Assembly (NCBI GenBank): GCA_964654825.1
Contig: CAZZKG010000114.1
Location: 1-6,352 of the forward strand
Source: CAZZKG01 sp964654825
GTDB taxonomy: Bacteria; Gemmatimonadota; CAZMKB01
Length of the DNA stretch: 6,352 nt
Direction: 5' to 3'
Position numbers and translations under genes: made by a program. Of the stretch, positions 6,259-6,352 are shown piece after piece (positions within the stretch are counted from its first letter, which is position 1; the number at the start of each line of letters is the position of its first letter). Under the pieces are notes generated by a model. The model searched no databases, was not told the origin of the DNA, and saw nothing but the letters and a program-made list of their open reading frames with translations.

Positions 6259-6352
6259 TCAGAGCGGGAAAGCGACCCTGTGGATCGGGATTCCCACCTC
6301 CGTCACCTCGAGAACCTGGTCGGCAGCGATGTTTGTGAGCGTCTGAACTCTC
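6259..6352 (-). CDS. Probable C-terminus of an unidentified gene, cut by the window edge
   Basis: Reading leftward from the edge, an open frame of 30 codons ends in TGA (6261-6259) and gives a peptide ending VTEVGIPIHRVAFPL. Third codon positions are mostly G or C, as in the neighbouring genes. The frame stops just before the repeat array, so the gene would converge on the glycosyltransferase. The plus strand is also open here but has no ATG start after its upstream TAA (6232-6234). Thirty residues are too few to assign a family, and I do not recognise the product. Confidence 0.4.
   Translation of the reverse strand, partial: RVQTLTNIAADQVLEVTEVGIPIHRVAFPL

Noticed and set aside
6237..6340. 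Plus-strand open frame starting with ATG at 6237.
   Set aside because: It begins inside a repeat copy, lacks a ribosome binding site, and ends in TGA after about 33 codons with Pro/Arg/Gly-rich composition.

Overview
The window carries four complete genes on a roughly 55-60% GC background, plus a palindromic repeat array and the probable tail of a fifth gene at the right edge. The host is most likely a Gram-negative bacterium. An MsbA-type lipid exporter and a GT9 (heptosyltransferase-family) glycosyltransferase form one operon, and there is a putative lipoprotein sulfatase-fold/TPR protein of a type I associate with deltaproteobacterial, acidobacterial and related candidate-phylum genomes. 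The phylum cannot be fixed from this window.

Layout. 1-82: promoter and ribosome binding site region. 83-595 (+): a small SRPBCC (START-like/polyketide cyclase, COQ10-type) lipid-pocket protein. 581-2881 (-): a 766-residue putative lipoprotein with an N-terminal alkaline-phosphatase-superfamily (sulfatase-like) domain and about nine C-terminal TPRs. It converges on the first gene and overlaps it by 15 bp. 2882-3082: a divergent control region with one candidate sigma70-type promoter per direction and a 13-bp palindrome between them. 3083-5029 (+): an MsbA-like ABC exporter half-transporter with an enlarged periplasmic loop. 4977-6104 (+): a GT9 glycosyltransferase overlapping the exporter gene. 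6105-6258: a dense cluster of alternating-orientation repeats built on the core AGGGACAGTCACC. 6259-6352 (-): probable C-terminus of an unidentified gene running in from the right.

How the genes may work together. The exporter and glycosyltransferase overlap and are probably co-transcribed from the 2985-3013 promoter. A coherent reading is lipid-linked saccharide (lipid A-core or similar) assembly and flipping. The sulfatase-fold protein has Thr where sulfatases have the formylglycine-forming Cys/Ser. It may therefore be a periplasmic phosphoesterase or phosphotransferase on a TPR scaffold, or non-catalytic, rather than a true sulfatase. Linking it or the SRPBCC protein to envelope lipids is inference from proximity only. 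I found no convincing undescribed multi-gene system. The most notable items are the palindromic repeat array, the Thr-substituted sulfatase/TPR fusion, its apparently leaderless promoter, and the exporter's loop insertion.
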